Source of the DNA: Micromonospora trifolii
GTDB taxonomy: Bacteria; Actinomycetota; Actinomycetes; Mycobacteriales; Micromonosporaceae
Length of the DNA stretch: 64,000 nt
NCBI RefSeq assembly: GCF_022229005.1
Contig: NZ_JAKKFD010000055.1
Coordinates: 62,001-126,000, forward strand
Direction: 5' to 3'
Under the pieces are notes generated by a model. That model did not search any database and was not told the DNA's origin. It worked only from the letters and a program-made list of their open reading frames with translations. The translations under genes were made by a program, and so were the position numbers. This document shows positions 23,370 through 32,608 of this stretch, one piece after another (positions within the stretch are counted from its first letter, which is position 1; each line of letters starts with the position of its first letter).

Positions 23370-24587
23370 GTGACCCACTACGTCGACAGTGAAGTCGGGC
23401 GGCTCGGCACCGTACTGCTGCACCGGCCCGGCCCCGAACTGGCCCGGCTCACCCCACGCAACAACGACTCGCTCCTGTTCGACGCGATCCCCTGGGTGGG
23501 GCGCGCCCAGGAAGAGCACGACGCGTTCGCCGCCGCCCTGCGCGAGCGCGGCGTCGAGGTGCTCTACCTGGCCACCCTGCTAGCCGAGACGCTGGCCGTC
23601 GCGGACGCCCGGGCCGAACTCACCGAGCAGGTGCTCCGCTCCCGGCGGCTCGGCGACACCCTGCGCGCCCGCGTCGCCGACCACCTCTCCTACCTGGACC
23701 CGGCCGCCCTGGCCGACGTGCTCACCGCCGGGCTGGCCCACGAGGAGTTGCGGATCAGCTCGGAGCGACCGGGTGGACTGGTCTACACGTTGATGGACCG
23801 ACACGACTTCGTCATCGACCCGTTGCCCAACCTGCTGTTCACCCGCGACTCGTCGCTGTGGATCGGCGACCGGGTCGGTGTCACCAGCCTGGCCATGCCG
23901 GCCCGGCGCCGCGAGACCACACTGACCGACGCCATCTACCGCCACCACCCCCGGTTCGCCGGCACCGAGTTCGTCTACCGCCCCAGCCTCGAGCACCTGG
24001 AGGGCGGGGACGTGCTGCTGCTCGCACCCGGGGTGCTCGCGGTCGGGGTGGGCGAGCGGACGACCCCAGCCGGTGCCGAGCGCCTCGGACGGCAGGTCTT
24101 CGCCGCCGGCCTGGCCCACACCATCCTGGTGGTGCCGATCGCGCAGAAACGCGCCACCATGCACCTGGACACCGTGTGCACGATGGTCGACGTGGACGCC
24201 GTCCTGATGTACCCCAACATCGCGAGCACGCTGTCCGCGTACACGGTGATCGCCGGCGGGGACGGCGAGGACCCACGGGTGGACGGGCCGGCGCCGTTCC
24301 TGCGCGCCGCCGCCGACGCGATGGACCTCGACGTGCTCCGGGTCATCGACACCGGGCTGGACCCGGTCACCGCGGAACGAGAGCAGTGGGATGACGGCAA
24401 CAACACCCTCGCGCTGGCCCCGCGGCTCTGCGTCGGCTACGAGCGCAACACGGAGACCAACGCCCAACTGGAGCGGGCCGGCATCGAGGTGATCCCGATC
24501 GCCGGCTCCGAGTTGGGCTCCGGTCGGGGCGGACCGCGCTGCATGTCCTGCCCGATCACCCGCGACCCGCTCCCCGTCGCCGGATGA
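23370..24587 (+). CDS. arcA: Arginine deiminase
   Basis: 405 residues from GTG at 23370 ([20 protein letters not shown]). Active-site motifs are [13 protein letters not shown], the His in [25 protein letters not shown], and the nucleophile Cys in [15 protein letters not shown] at the C-terminus. The enzyme hydrolyses arginine to citrulline and ammonia, the first step of the arginine deiminase pathway. Length is standard. No arcB or arcC follows; the next gene is on the opposite strand. A perfect palindrome 43 bp upstream suggests arginine- or oxygen-linked regulation. Confidence 0.96.
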   Translation: MTHYVDSEVGRLGTVLLHRPGPELARLTPRNNDSLLFDAIPWVGRAQEEHDAFAAALRERGVEVLYLATLLAETLAVADARAELTEQVLRSRRLGDTLRARVADHLSYLDPAALADVLTAGLAHEELRISSERPGGLVYTLMDRHDFVIDPLPNLLFTRDSSLWIGDRVGVTSLAMPARRRETTLTDAIYRHHPRFAGTEFVYRPSLEHLEGGDVLLLAPGVLAVGVGERTTPAGAERLGRQVFAAGLAHTILVVPIAQKRATMHLDTVCTMVDVDAVLMYPNIASTLSAYTVIAGGDGEDPRVDGPAPFLRAAADAMDLDVLRVIDTGLDPVTAEREQWDDGNNTLALAPRLCVGYERNTETNAQLERAGIEVIPIAGSELGSGRGGPRCMSCPITRDPLPVAG

Positions 24588-24606
24588 GCGGGACGACGGC
24601 CCCGAC

Positions 24607-25494
24607 TCAGCGCAGTGTGAGTTGGCGGCCGAGCAGCCCCTGACGGGCCCGGCGACCGGCGGCGTCGAGTGGGTCGGTGACGGTGAGCGCCTCGGCGTAC
24701 CGCTTGGCGAACTGCGCCACCGGCTCCTCCCACTCGGCGGCCGGGGTCTCCTCCGGCAGGTCCCAGACCGGCACGAGTCGACCGTGCGCGCGGAACATGC
24801 CGGCGAACTTGGTCTGCTCGCCGAGCGTCAGCGTGCCGGCCGCGCCGAGGCGGGCCAACGCGTCCAGGGCGGCGTCCTCGTCGTCCGGCAGCACCCAGCG
24901 CACGTGGGCCTTCTCCGGGACCTGACACCAGTACGCGGCCTTCGCCGCGGTCAGCCGTACCGTCGGGTAGATGGCCGCGTTCGCGCGCTCCAGCGACGCC
25001 TGGACGGTCGGATCGTCGGCGGCACCGGGGTCCAGCCAGAAGTCGAAACCGTCATGCATGGTGATGTCCAGCGGACCATCCACGAGGATGTCCTGCAGGC
25101 GAGGACCGGGGCCGGGCAGTGGCGCCACGGCCACCTGGCCACCCGGCTCGGCGCGCAGCGCGCTGAGCAAAGCGTCGGCCAGATCCCGGGACACGTCGCC
25201 GGACTGCTGGTGGCGCTGGAGACCGATCAGCACGCGGCCGTCCGGCTTGGTGATCGCCGGGGCGGCCATCGGCAGCACCGTGGCGAGCGTCGCCGCCCGG
25301 TCACCGAACTCCTCGACCAGGGCGGGCGCCAGCCGCAGCGGGGCGGAGGCGGCGGGCACCAACTCGCGCAACGCGATCCACTCGGACTCGTCGACCAGCC
25401 CGTCGAACGGACGTGGCACGAAGACGTCCCGCACCTTCTCGCGGCGGGGGGTGGTGTCGGCGGCGGTGCGCTGGCTCTTTCGACGCTTGCTCAC
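24607..25494 (-). CDS. DUF5926 family protein
   Basis: 295 residues starting MSKRRKSQRTAADTTPRREK, with VRDVFVPRPFDGLVDESEWI shortly after, matching the actinobacterial DUF5926 family: a basic N-terminal tail, then the PFxGLxxExxWIALRELVPAA segment and a C-terminal helical region. The family is conserved across Actinobacteria, cytoplasmic, and of unknown function. TAGGCT sits 8 nt before the GTG start (leaderless or nearly so). It converges with arcA with only 19 bp between stops. Confidence 0.8.
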   Translation of the reverse strand: MSKRRKSQRTAADTTPRREKVRDVFVPRPFDGLVDESEWIALRELVPAASAPLRLAPALVEEFGDRAATLATVLPMAAPAITKPDGRVLIGLQRHQQSGDVSRDLADALLSALRAEPGGQVAVAPLPGPGPRLQDILVDGPLDITMHDGFDFWLDPGAADDPTVQASLERANAAIYPTVRLTAAKAAYWCQVPEKAHVRWVLPDDEDAALDALARLGAAGTLTLGEQTKFAGMFRAHGRLVPVWDLPEETPAAEWEEPVAQFAKRYAEALTVTDPLDAAGRRARQGLLGRQLTLR

Positions 25495-25553
25495 GGCGTC
25501 ACAGCCTAGAGCCCCGGGCGGCTCGCCGTGGCCGGGACCCGCCCGAGCCGGCC

Positions 25554-26018
25554 TCAGCCCGCCGGCACCAGGTCGGGTCGGGGTGTCGGCACCGGATCGA
25601 ACTCCGCCCAGACGCGCTGGCCCATGCCGTCCTGCTCGACGCCCCAGCGGGTGGCCAGGCCGGCCACGATGTGCAGCCCGCGCCCGTCCGCCGCGTCCGG
25701 GCTGGCCGTCCGGAGCCGTGGCCCGGCGCTCGCGCTGCCACCGTCGGTGACCCGTAGTTGAATCAGTGCGCCCTCATCCGAGGGCCGCAGCTGCCAGGCA
25801 ACCCGGATCACGCCGCCGGGCAGCGGTCTGGCGTGCCGCACCGCGTTGCCCACCAGCTCCGCGAGCACCGCGATCAGGTCCGCGAGGAGCGTCGGGGGTA
25901 CGACGTCCGCCAGCTCGGCGGCGAGCCGGTGCCGGGCCAGCCGCGCCCCGCCCGGGTGGTGGGGAACCACCACGCACCAGGCTCGATCCCTCGTTGCCGC
26001 TGCCACCGTCGCCTCCAC
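25554..26018 (-). CDS. HATPase-fold protein (anti-sigma/SpoIIAB-like serine kinase)
   Basis: 154 residues from GTG at 26018 (MEATVAAATRDRAWCVVVPH). The Bergerat fold shows in LIAVLAELVGNAVRHARPL (N-box) and DAADGRGLHIVAGLATRWGV (G-box region). There is no dimerisation/His-phosphorylation domain, so it belongs to the stand-alone RsbW/SpoIIAB-like ATPases that phosphorylate anti-anti-sigma factors, very abundant in actinomycetes. A longer start would overlap the upstream kinase gene by 80 bp. The GTG chosen starts 17 bp after that kinase's stop and has AGGGGTGG upstream. It is probably co-transcribed with the kinase. Confidence 0.85.
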   Translation of the reverse strand: MEATVAAATRDRAWCVVVPHHPGGARLARHRLAAELADVVPPTLLADLIAVLAELVGNAVRHARPLPGGVIRVAWQLRPSDEGALIQLRVTDGGSASAGPRLRTASPDAADGRGLHIVAGLATRWGVEQDGMGQRVWAEFDPVPTPRPDLVPAG

Positions 26019-26034
26019 GTCGCGCCACCCCTGG

Positions 26035-27489
26035 TCAACCGCGTGGTAGCCGCACCTCTGCGACCGTACCGCCGCCGGTCCTCGGACGTAGGGATACCCA
26101 TCCATTCTGCTGTTCAACGATCCGGCGGACGAGATAGAGGCCGAGCCCGGCCCCCGGGTAGCCGCGACGGTCGCCGGACTCGCCCTGCCAGAACCTGTCG
26201 AACGCCCGTTCCACGTGCTCGGGCCGGATGCCGATGCCCTGGTCGCTGACCCGGAACGCCACCAGATGAGCGTCGCCCGAGGCGGTGATCTCGATGGGCG
26301 AACCAGGTGCCGAATATTTACCGGCGTTCGTCGTCAACTCGGTCAGCACGGTGGACAGGCTGGGCCGGTGACCGAGCGCCTTGGGTAGATCGCTCGGGAG
26401 TCGGAGCACCAGCCGACGGCGCAGCTCCGCCGGCAGGTCGACGACGGCGGAGCGCAGCGCCTCACCGAGGTCGAACGGGGTGGGAGGGTCGTCGCCCGGC
26501 CCCACCTCGGCCGCCGAGCTGAGCAGACGGTCGACCAGCCGGGCCAGCTCGTTGGCGCGTTGCCCGATCACCCGGGCCGCCTGCCGTCGGTCGACGTCGG
26601 TCAGCGACTCCCAGTGGTCGGTGAGGGTGTCCGCGTACCCCTTGATGACGGTGACCGGGGTGCGCAGCTCATGGCTGGTCACCGCGACGAACAGCTCGCG
26701 GTCGTGGTCGCGGCGCTGCTGGTCGGTGATGTCGCGGAAGGTGACCACCCGTAACGTGCCCGGACCGGGCAGGTCGCCGGAGGTGATCCGCAGCCAGCGA
26801 CCGTCCGGCATCCGGTGGTCCCGGACCTGCCCGGAGGGCGGCAGCGGGAACGGCAACGGGCGGCTGAGCGCCTGCTCGACCGTCCGGCCGGTGACCTGGG
26901 CGGCGGCCGGGTTCCAGAGCCGGACGTGCCCGTCCCGGTCGACGACGGCCAGCCCGTCGGCGAGGGCCGCTACCACCGGGCCGTCGCCGTGCACCGGCAG
27001 GCCACTCTGGTCGCCGTACATGTGCCCGACGCAGGACGCGAGGTAGGCGATGACCCCCTGCTGCTCGGCGCCCGGCTCGTCATCGCCCGGATAGAGCGCG
27101 TGCAGGCTGCCGACTGTGTGACCGCCGATCTCGGCCCGGGAGACCACCATCCGGCGCAGGCCGCTGCCGGCCAGTTCGCCGGCCAGCTTGCCGTTGAGGT
27201 CGCTCACCCGCGCCTGGCGTACCCGAGGCCCGGAGAGCAGGCAGACGGTGTCCGGGTCATCGACCGCCAGTGGTCGGCCGAGGGCCCACTCCGCCGCACC
27301 GGTCGCGGCGATGACGCGGCCGCCGGTCGGGCCGAACTCTACGAACGCCATCCCGGTCGCGCCGAGCGCCGGCTGGGCCACCCGGAGTAGTTGGGTGAGG
27401 ACCGGCAGCCCCGCGTCCCCAGAGTTGATCATCTCGATCACGACGGTGTGGCCGGCGAGGAGAGCGGGGAAATCGATACGCTCCGGCAT
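26035..27489 (-). CDS. Soluble PAS-sensor histidine kinase
   Basis: 484 residues from ATG at 27489 (MPERIDFPALLAGHTVVIEM). Order: a GAF-like N-terminal region (about 10-165), a PAS domain (about 180-270, LADGLAVVDRDGHVRLWNPA), a HisKA box (AVTSHELRTPVTVIKGYADT) and a HATPase with VLTELTTNAGKYSAPG, VSDQGIGIRPEH and GYPGAGLGLYLV. There is no membrane segment, so the signal is intracellular. No response regulator is adjacent; instead an anti-sigma-type ATPase follows, a pairing that may link to sigma-factor control. CAGACT 6 nt before the ATG may be a leaderless -10. Confidence 0.92.
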   Translation of the reverse strand: MPERIDFPALLAGHTVVIEMINSGDAGLPVLTQLLRVAQPALGATGMAFVEFGPTGGRVIAATGAAEWALGRPLAVDDPDTVCLLSGPRVRQARVSDLNGKLAGELAGSGLRRMVVSRAEIGGHTVGSLHALYPGDDEPGAEQQGVIAYLASCVGHMYGDQSGLPVHGDGPVVAALADGLAVVDRDGHVRLWNPAAAQVTGRTVEQALSRPLPFPLPPSGQVRDHRMPDGRWLRITSGDLPGPGTLRVVTFRDITDQQRRDHDRELFVAVTSHELRTPVTVIKGYADTLTDHWESLTDVDRRQAARVIGQRANELARLVDRLLSSAAEVGPGDDPPTPFDLGEALRSAVVDLPAELRRRLVLRLPSDLPKALGHRPSLSTVLTELTTNAGKYSAPGSPIEITASGDAHLVAFRVSDQGIGIRPEHVERAFDRFWQGESGDRRGYPGAGLGLYLVRRIVEQQNGWVSLRPRTGGGTVAEVRLPRG

Positions 27490-27543
27490 GTGCCGAGTCT
27501 GCCCCGCCGACCCGGTTTTGGGCACCCCCGCCCGGTCGATGGG

Positions 27544-28332
27544 TCAGCGGTCCAGCCGGGCGAGGGCGTACGCGGGCCGGTCGGTGATGATCCCGTCCAC
27601 CCCGGCGGCCAGCACCAACTCCAGGTCGATCGGCTCGTTGACAGTCCAGACGTACACCTGGTTGCCGGCCGCGCGCAGTGCGGGCAGCAACTGCGGGCGG
27701 GCCCGAACCAGGCCGATGCCCGGCCCGGCGATCCGGGTGCCGAACGGCAGCCGACCCAACCGCAGCCAGCGCGGCAGCACCTCCAGCAGCAGCACTGTGG
27801 GCAGCGTCGGAGCCAGCTCGCGCACCCGACGGACCGCCAAGGGGGAGAACGACATGACTGTGACCTGCACCCTGTCGTCCGGCGCGGGGTCGGCGAGCCC
27901 GTACCGGCGCAGCAGGCTGACCAGTCGCCGTTCCACGTTCGAGCCGTAGCGGGACGGGTGCTTCGTCTCCACCAGCAGTCGGACCGGCCGCCCGGCGGCG
28001 AGCACCGCGTCCAGGAGCCGGGCCAGGGTCAGCAGCCGGGTGTGCGACTCATCCGGCGGCAGGTCGCCGTTCGGGGCGCTGCCCGGGTGCCACGAGCCGA
28101 AGTCCAGGGCGTCCAGCTCGGCGAGCGTACGCGCGCTGACCAGACCGCTACCGTTGCTGGTGCGGTCGAGTCGTCGGTCGTGCACGCAGACCAGGTGCCC
28201 GTCCCGGGTCAGCCGGACGTCGCACTCCAGGCCGTCGGCGCCCTCGTCGAGGGCGCGCAGGTACGCGGCGAGGGTGTGCTCGGGTAGGTCGAACGAGGCG
28301 CCTCGGTGCGCGAAGACCAGTGGCCCGCCCAT
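27544..28332 (-). CDS. Glycerophosphodiester phosphodiesterase
   Basis: 262 residues with the GDPD TIM-barrel motifs: FAHRGASFDLPEHTLAAY (catalytic His-Arg), GLECDVRLTRDGHLVCVHD (metal Glu/Asp and second catalytic His), VETKHPSRYG, and the late VYVWTVNEPIDLE with GVDGIITDRPA. It hydrolyses glycerophosphodiesters to glycerol-3-phosphate and an alcohol. There is no signal peptide, so it is a cytoplasmic UgpQ-like enzyme in phospholipid turnover. It lies 10 bp downstream of the rhodanese gene on the same strand, probably one transcript. Confidence 0.94.
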   Translation of the reverse strand: MGGPLVFAHRGASFDLPEHTLAAYLRALDEGADGLECDVRLTRDGHLVCVHDRRLDRTSNGSGLVSARTLAELDALDFGSWHPGSAPNGDLPPDESHTRLLTLARLLDAVLAAGRPVRLLVETKHPSRYGSNVERRLVSLLRRYGLADPAPDDRVQVTVMSFSPLAVRRVRELAPTLPTVLLLEVLPRWLRLGRLPFGTRIAGPGIGLVRARPQLLPALRAAGNQVYVWTVNEPIDLELVLAAGVDGIITDRPAYALARLDR

Positions 28333-28342
28333 TCCGCCGGCC

Positions 28343-28690
28343 TCAGATGACCTGGCCGGGCTGCCCGTTCGCGTCGACCACCGGTCGGCCGACCGCAGCC
28401 CACTGGCGCATCCCGCCGTCTGCGTTGCGCACCTGCTCCCAGCCGTTGTTGATCAGGTAGGCGACGACCTGGGCGGAGCGTCCGCCGGAACGGCAGACGA
28501 CCGCCACCTCCCGGTCGGTGGGCACCTCGGCCAGCCGGGCCGGCAGCTCCATCATCGGCAGGTGGTGGGCGGTGGGCGCGTGGCCGGCCGCCCACTCGTC
28601 GTCCTCCCGCACATCCAGCAGGTAGGTCTCGTCGGCGATCTCGGTCACGGGCACGGTGGGAACCTGGGGTCCGAACACAGGAAGCAACAC
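28343..28690 (-). CDS. Rhodanese-like domain protein
   Basis: A single rhodanese domain of about 110 residues with YLLDVREDDEWAAGHAPTA and the active-site loop VVCRSGGRSAQV, where the Cys is the sulfur carrier. Such proteins move sulfane sulfur or detoxify cyanide or persulfide. The GTG at 28690 is the first start, but TAGTGT at 28687-28692 overlaps it, and a leaderless GTG at 28678 (8 nt after the hexamer) would remove four residues. It is followed by the glycerophosphodiesterase gene. Confidence 0.9.
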   Translation of the reverse strand: MLLPVFGPQVPTVPVTEIADETYLLDVREDDEWAAGHAPTAHHLPMMELPARLAEVPTDREVAVVCRSGGRSAQVVAYLINNGWEQVRNADGGMRQWAAVGRPVVDANGQPGQVI

Positions 28691-28701
28691 TAGATCCTTG
28701 T

Positions 28702-28726
28702 GGCCCGGTTCGGCACCGACCGGGCC
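28702..28726. terminator. Hairpin terminator after the first LCP gene
   Basis: GGCCCGGT (28702-28709) pairs with ACCGGGCC (28719-28726) around a 9-nt loop, 10 bp beyond the LCP stop codon on the minus strand. Confidence 0.65.
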
Positions 28727-28736
28727 GTCGGCACCA

Positions 28737-29612
28737 TCACAACCGGGTCACCCAGCGGGGGTTGGCCTGCGCCCAGACCGGCACCCGGGTGCCGCGGAGC
28801 GCCTCGAAGAGCCCGTTGCCGCCGTTGTCCAGCACCACGTACGAGACCTCGTCGATGGTCTGCGGCGAGGAGGGCACCTGGACGCCGCGCATCCCGTCGG
28901 GCGGCAGCGCGCGCAGCGCGAGGAGCAGGTCCTCCAGGGGCACGCCGTTGGTGTCGACTGTCAAGGAGCCGCCGACCGCCCGGAGCACCTGGTCCAGTTT
29001 GACGGGGTTGCTCCGCAGGTCCGCCTTGCCGGCGCTGTCCAGCATCGCCCGGAGCAGCTGCTGCTGGTGGTGCTGCCGGTCGTAGTCACCGCCGGGCAGG
29101 TCGTAGCGCTGTCGGACGTAGTCCAGCGCCTGTGCGCCGTCCATCTGGTGGCAGCCGGTGGGAAAGACCCGGTTGGTGTGGATCGAGCGGACCTCGGTGT
29201 CCACGCACATCTCCACCCCGCCGAGCAGGTCGATGACCTTCCGGAAGCCGGAGAACTCGATCAGCGCGGCGCCGTCGAACCGGATTCCGGTGAGCCGGTG
29301 CAGGGTGGCGGAGAGCAGTTGGGCGCCGGCCTGCCCGCCGCCGCCGTGCTCGTACGCGGCATTGATCTTGTCTTGACCGCCGCCGAAGCCGTTGCCGGGC
29401 GGAATGGCGACCAGCAGGTCCCGCGGGATGGAGACCAGGTACGCCTCCCGCTGCCCGGCGGGGACGTGCACGATGAGGATGGTGTCCGAGCGTTGGTCCG
29501 GGCCGCTGTCGCCGGGGCGCCGGTCGGAGCCGACCAGGAGGTAGTTGAGCGGCCCGTCCAGGTCGGTGCGATCGGTGCGGGCGTCGGTGGCGAGCAGTTG
29601 CTCCTTGGTCAC
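28737..29612 (-). CDS. LytR-CpsA-Psr (LCP) cell-wall ligase, 5' end problematic
   Basis: The catalytic LCP domain is intact: LNYLLVGSDRRPGDSGP, DTILIVHVPAGQREAYLVSI-PRDL, KINAAYEHGG and YVRQRYDLPGGDYDRQ hold the Arg and Asp residues that bind the polyprenyl pyrophosphate. LCP proteins transfer glycopolymers from undecaprenyl-PP carriers to peptidoglycan outside the membrane. The first in-frame start codon is GTG at 29612, which omits the membrane anchor. A good transmembrane segment (ILLGIGLALVLLAGLAVAGL, about 29636-29705) is encoded just upstream in the same frame but has no ATG/GTG/TTG before it. Either a rare start or a frameshift (authentic or sequencing) must be involved. Confidence 0.8.
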   Translation of the reverse strand: MTKEQLLATDARTDRTDLDGPLNYLLVGSDRRPGDSGPDQRSDTILIVHVPAGQREAYLVSIPRDLLVAIPPGNGFGGGQDKINAAYEHGGGGQAGAQLLSATLHRLTGIRFDGAALIEFSGFRKVIDLLGGVEMCVDTEVRSIHTNRVFPTGCHQMDGAQALDYVRQRYDLPGGDYDRQHHQQQLLRAMLDSAGKADLRSNPVKLDQVLRAVGGSLTVDTNGVPLEDLLLALRALPPDGMRGVQVPSSPQTIDEVSYVVLDNGGNGLFEALRGTRVPVWAQANPRWVTRL

Positions 29613-29874
29613 CGTGCGGTCGTAGCGGTGGCTGAGGGTCTTGAGCCCGGCTACGGCGAGCCCCGCCAGCAGGACGAGGGCCAGGCCGATGCCGAGCAGG
29701 ATCCGCGGCCCGCGGGCGCGAGGCGCCCGGGCGGACGGGGCCGTTCCGGCCCGGCCCGCTGCGTTCCGTCCCCACCTGGACGTGTCCGCCTCCCCGCAGC
29801 CGATACGTGAAACCTGCTCACGTAAGGCTACGGGTGGTGAGGAGGCAGTCGCTGACTTTCCGCGACTCCCGGTC

Positions 29875-31146
29875 TCACTTGCGGCTGGAGATCACCTCGG
29901 GGTGGGTGAAGACGAACTCGGCGAGTTTGTCCTGCTTGACAGCCTGGAACATCGCCATCGTCTCGTCGCTCAAGCCCTCGGTGTTGTTGTTGTTGGCGTT
30001 GAAGGTGCCGTTGTTGGTCTTGAGCATGGTCAGCTCGTTGCCGGTGACCCCGCGCATGGTGAAGATGAAGTCCTCGATCGGCACGCCGCCGGTGTCCAGC
30101 ACGAACGCCTTGCCCGCCGCCTTGATCAGGTTGTTCATCTTGGCCGGGTTGGACAGCATCCCGCCCTCGGTGGCCTTCTTCGCCATCGCCTTGATCAGCT
30201 GCTGCTGGTTGGCCTGCCGGTCGTAGTCGCCGTTCTTGAGGGACTTGCGCTGGCGGGAGTAGTCGAGCGCGGCCCAACCCTCCATCTCCTGGCAGCCCTT
30301 CTTGTGCACCACAGGGGTCCGCTGCTTGCCGGTCTTCTTGGCGTCCGCGTTCCACATCGGCTTGCCGTCGACGTACGACATGTGCAGCGACTTGACCTCC
30401 TGGCTGACGCAGATCCGCACCGTGCCCAGGGTGTCGATGACGTTCTTGAAGCCACCGAAGTTGATGATCGCGGCGCCGTCGAAGCTGATCCCGGTGAGCC
30501 GCTTGATCGTCTGGGCCATCAGCTGGGCGCCACCCTCCCAGCCGCCGCCGTTGGCGGCACCGGCCTGGAACGCGGCATTGATCTTGCCGGAGCCGCCGCC
30601 GTAGCCGCTCTTCTCGAACGCCGGGATCTGCGCCTCGGTGTCCCGGGGGATCGAGATCAGGTACGCCTGGTCGTGCGTGGCCGGAATGTGCAGGATGATG
30701 ATGCTGTCCGAGCGGACGTTGTCGGCGGCCCAGCGCTCCCGCGCGTCAACGCCGAGAAGCAGCATGTCGATCGGGCCGTCCAGGCTCGCGCCGCCCTCGG
30801 CGTCGGACTTGCCGGCATCACCCAGCAGGTTGCCCTTCGCGATGCCGCCGGTCGCCTGCCCGATCAGCGCCTTGCTGCCGACGATTGCCACCCCGCTGCT
30901 CAGCATCAGCACGGCGCCGAAGACCACTGTCAGCCTGGCCCAGAGCGGGTCCTTGCGCTTGGCCCGCTTCTTCGACGACCCACCGCCACCCGGGCGGTCG
31001 CCACCGCCACCACCGCCGCTGCCGGGCGGACGCGAGCCCGGCCCGCCACCTGAGGGGCGTGCCTGTGCGGGTATGGCCGCAGCGACTCGACCGCTGGGGG
31101 CGGCGGACCCGGAGGAAGAAGGGCGACGACTGGCCTGAACCGGCAT
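29875..31146 (-). CDS. LytR-CpsA-Psr (LCP) cell-wall ligase, second of three
   Basis: 423 residues. A Gly/Pro/Ser-rich cytoplasmic tail (1-58) and a basic patch (SKKRAKRKD) are followed by one membrane segment (about 70-92) and the LCP domain: IDMLLLGVDARERWAADNVR, YLISIPRDTEAQIP, KINAAFQAG, ALDYSRQRKSLKNGDYDRQ. The Arg/Asp ligand residues are all present. A low-complexity NANNNN stretch occurs near residue 385. It lies upstream of the truncated-looking paralogue and downstream of a third, so the three form a tandem array for attaching arabinogalactan- or teichoic-type polymers. Confidence 0.93.
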   Translation of the reverse strand: MPVQASRRPSSSGSAAPSGRVAAAIPAQARPSGGGPGSRPPGSGGGGGGDRPGGGGSSKKRAKRKDPLWARLTVVFGAVLMLSSGVAIVGSKALIGQATGGIAKGNLLGDAGKSDAEGGASLDGPIDMLLLGVDARERWAADNVRSDSIIILHIPATHDQAYLISIPRDTEAQIPAFEKSGYGGGSGKINAAFQAGAANGGGWEGGAQLMAQTIKRLTGISFDGAAIINFGGFKNVIDTLGTVRICVSQEVKSLHMSYVDGKPMWNADAKKTGKQRTPVVHKKGCQEMEGWAALDYSRQRKSLKNGDYDRQANQQQLIKAMAKKATEGGMLSNPAKMNNLIKAAGKAFVLDTGGVPIEDFIFTMRGVTGNELTMLKTNNGTFNANNNNTEGLSDETMAMFQAVKQDKLAEFVFTHPEVISSRK

Positions 31147-31305
31147 GCGTGCTCCAGCTCGTGATCAGGAGGGGGCGGCACCACTGTACGTACATCAATT
31201 CGACTTGGCGAGTTCATCCCGGGTCAATCCGGACGTCGAATTTTGCAAACTCAGTCGATCGTCGCTGCTCGATGAGCCGAACGGCTGGTGCCGGCCGGGT
31301 CGCGG

Positions 31306-32532
31306 TCAGCCGCCGTTGTTGCTCTTCGGCGGGTTCGCCTTGACCCAGTCGGCCATCGTGTCAGCCGACATGGCCTGGTACATCGCGAGCGCCTTCTCCC
31401 GGTTCGACACGACCACCGACTCGCCGTTGATGGTGTCGCTGCCCGAGTTCGGGCTGGTCACAAAGGTGAGGTTCTGGCCGCGCAGGTTACGGAACTGCAG
31501 CGCCATGTCTGTAACCGAGAAAGTCTGGTCGACGGTTACGGCCGCGGTCACCGACTTGAGGAAATCGTTGAGCTTCTTCGGGTTCGCCAGCGTGCCGGTG
31601 CTGGCCGCCTTGTCCATCAGCGCCCGAAGGAACTCCTGCTGGTGCCGCATCCGGGCGAAGTCCCCGTCCGGGAACTGCTTGCGCTGCCGGATCCAGTCCA
31701 GCGCCTCCGCGCCGTCCATGTGGTTGGTGCCCTTGGTGAAGGTCCGGTACGGCTTGTGGATCGAGGTGACGGTGCGCTCCACCTTCAGATCCACCCCGCC
31801 GAGGGCGTCGGTGACCTCCTTGAACCCGCCGAAGTCGATCGCCATCACGTGGTCGATCCGAACGTCGGTGAAGCACTCCACGGTGCGTACCGCCAGCGGC
31901 AGCCCACCGAACGCGAACGCTGCGTTGATCTTCGCGCGCGAGCCGGAGCCGCAGTCCGCGCCGGCGCTCTCCGGGATCGGCACGTACAGGTCCCGGGGGA
32001 TGGAGACCAGGTAGGCCTCCTGGTGGTCGGCCGGGATGTGCATGACGATGATCGTGTCGGCGCGCCACTGACTCTTGCTGTCGACCGGCGCGTCCGGGTC
32101 CCGCGAGTCGCTGCCGACCAGCAGGATGTTCAGCGCGCCATCGACGGTCTTGGCAGGCCGGCCGCCGGTGATCTCCGCGAACGGGTCGGTGCGGGCCAGG
32201 TCACTGTTGAGGTTGCGGGCGTACAACCAGGCGCCGACGCTGCCGAGCAGCGCCAGCACCAGCACCGCGGCCCCGGCCACCAGGGCGATCCGACCCCAGC
32301 GCGGTCGCGGGCCGCGCCGCCCCGGACCACCGGCGCCACCCGGGCCGTCGGGCCCGGTCGGCCCCGCCGGGCCGCCGGAGCGAGGCTGCTCCTCGTCGTA
32401 CGACGGGTAGAAGCGCGCCTCGGTCGGACGGGCACGCCCGGAGGCGCCCCGGTCGGGGCCGGGCACCGATGCGCGCCCGGCGCTGCGGTTCAGGTACGGA
32501 TGCGGGACGCCGGCAGACGAGGTCGCGGACAT
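31306..32532 (-). CDS. LytR-CpsA-Psr (LCP) cell-wall ligase, third of three
   Basis: 408 residues with a Pro/Gly-rich cytoplasmic tail (1-78), a membrane segment (about 80-105, IALVAGAAVLVLALLGSVGA) and an LCP domain: LNILLVGSDSRDPDAPVDSK, DTIIVMHIPADHQEAYLVSI, PRDLYVPIP, KINAAFAFGG and ALDWIRQRKQFPDGDFARMR. It has two domain cysteines (ADCGSG, VECFTD) that could form an extracellular disulfide, not present in its neighbours. TACCCT 7 nt before the ATG indicates its own leaderless promoter. It ligates glycopolymers to the wall. Confidence 0.93.
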   Translation of the reverse strand: MSATSSAGVPHPYLNRSAGRASVPGPDRGASGRARPTEARFYPSYDEEQPRSGGPAGPTGPDGPGGAGGPGRRGPRPRWGRIALVAGAAVLVLALLGSVGAWLYARNLNSDLARTDPFAEITGGRPAKTVDGALNILLVGSDSRDPDAPVDSKSQWRADTIIVMHIPADHQEAYLVSIPRDLYVPIPESAGADCGSGSRAKINAAFAFGGLPLAVRTVECFTDVRIDHVMAIDFGGFKEVTDALGGVDLKVERTVTSIHKPYRTFTKGTNHMDGAEALDWIRQRKQFPDGDFARMRHQQEFLRALMDKAASTGTLANPKKLNDFLKSVTAAVTVDQTFSVTDMALQFRNLRGQNLTFVTSPNSGSDTINGESVVVSNREKALAMYQAMSADTMADWVKANPPKSNNGG

Positions 32533-32539
32533 GTAACTC

Positions 32540-32545
32540 AGGGTA
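32540..32545 (-). promoter_or_regulatory. -10 hexamer TACCCT, probable leaderless promoter of the third LCP gene
   Basis: TACCCT is followed by 7 nt (GAGTTAC) and the ATG at 32532 on the minus strand. Confidence 0.5.
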
Positions 32546-32608
32546 CGTAGCGAGAGCCACCGCCGCCTTCAGGCGACACTCAGCGGCAGGCGGTACGCGA
32601 AGATCTGG

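Noticed and set aside
29804-29813. TACGTGAAAC, a parS half-site
   Set aside because: Only one half matches; the other half diverges completely, so ParB binding is unlikely.
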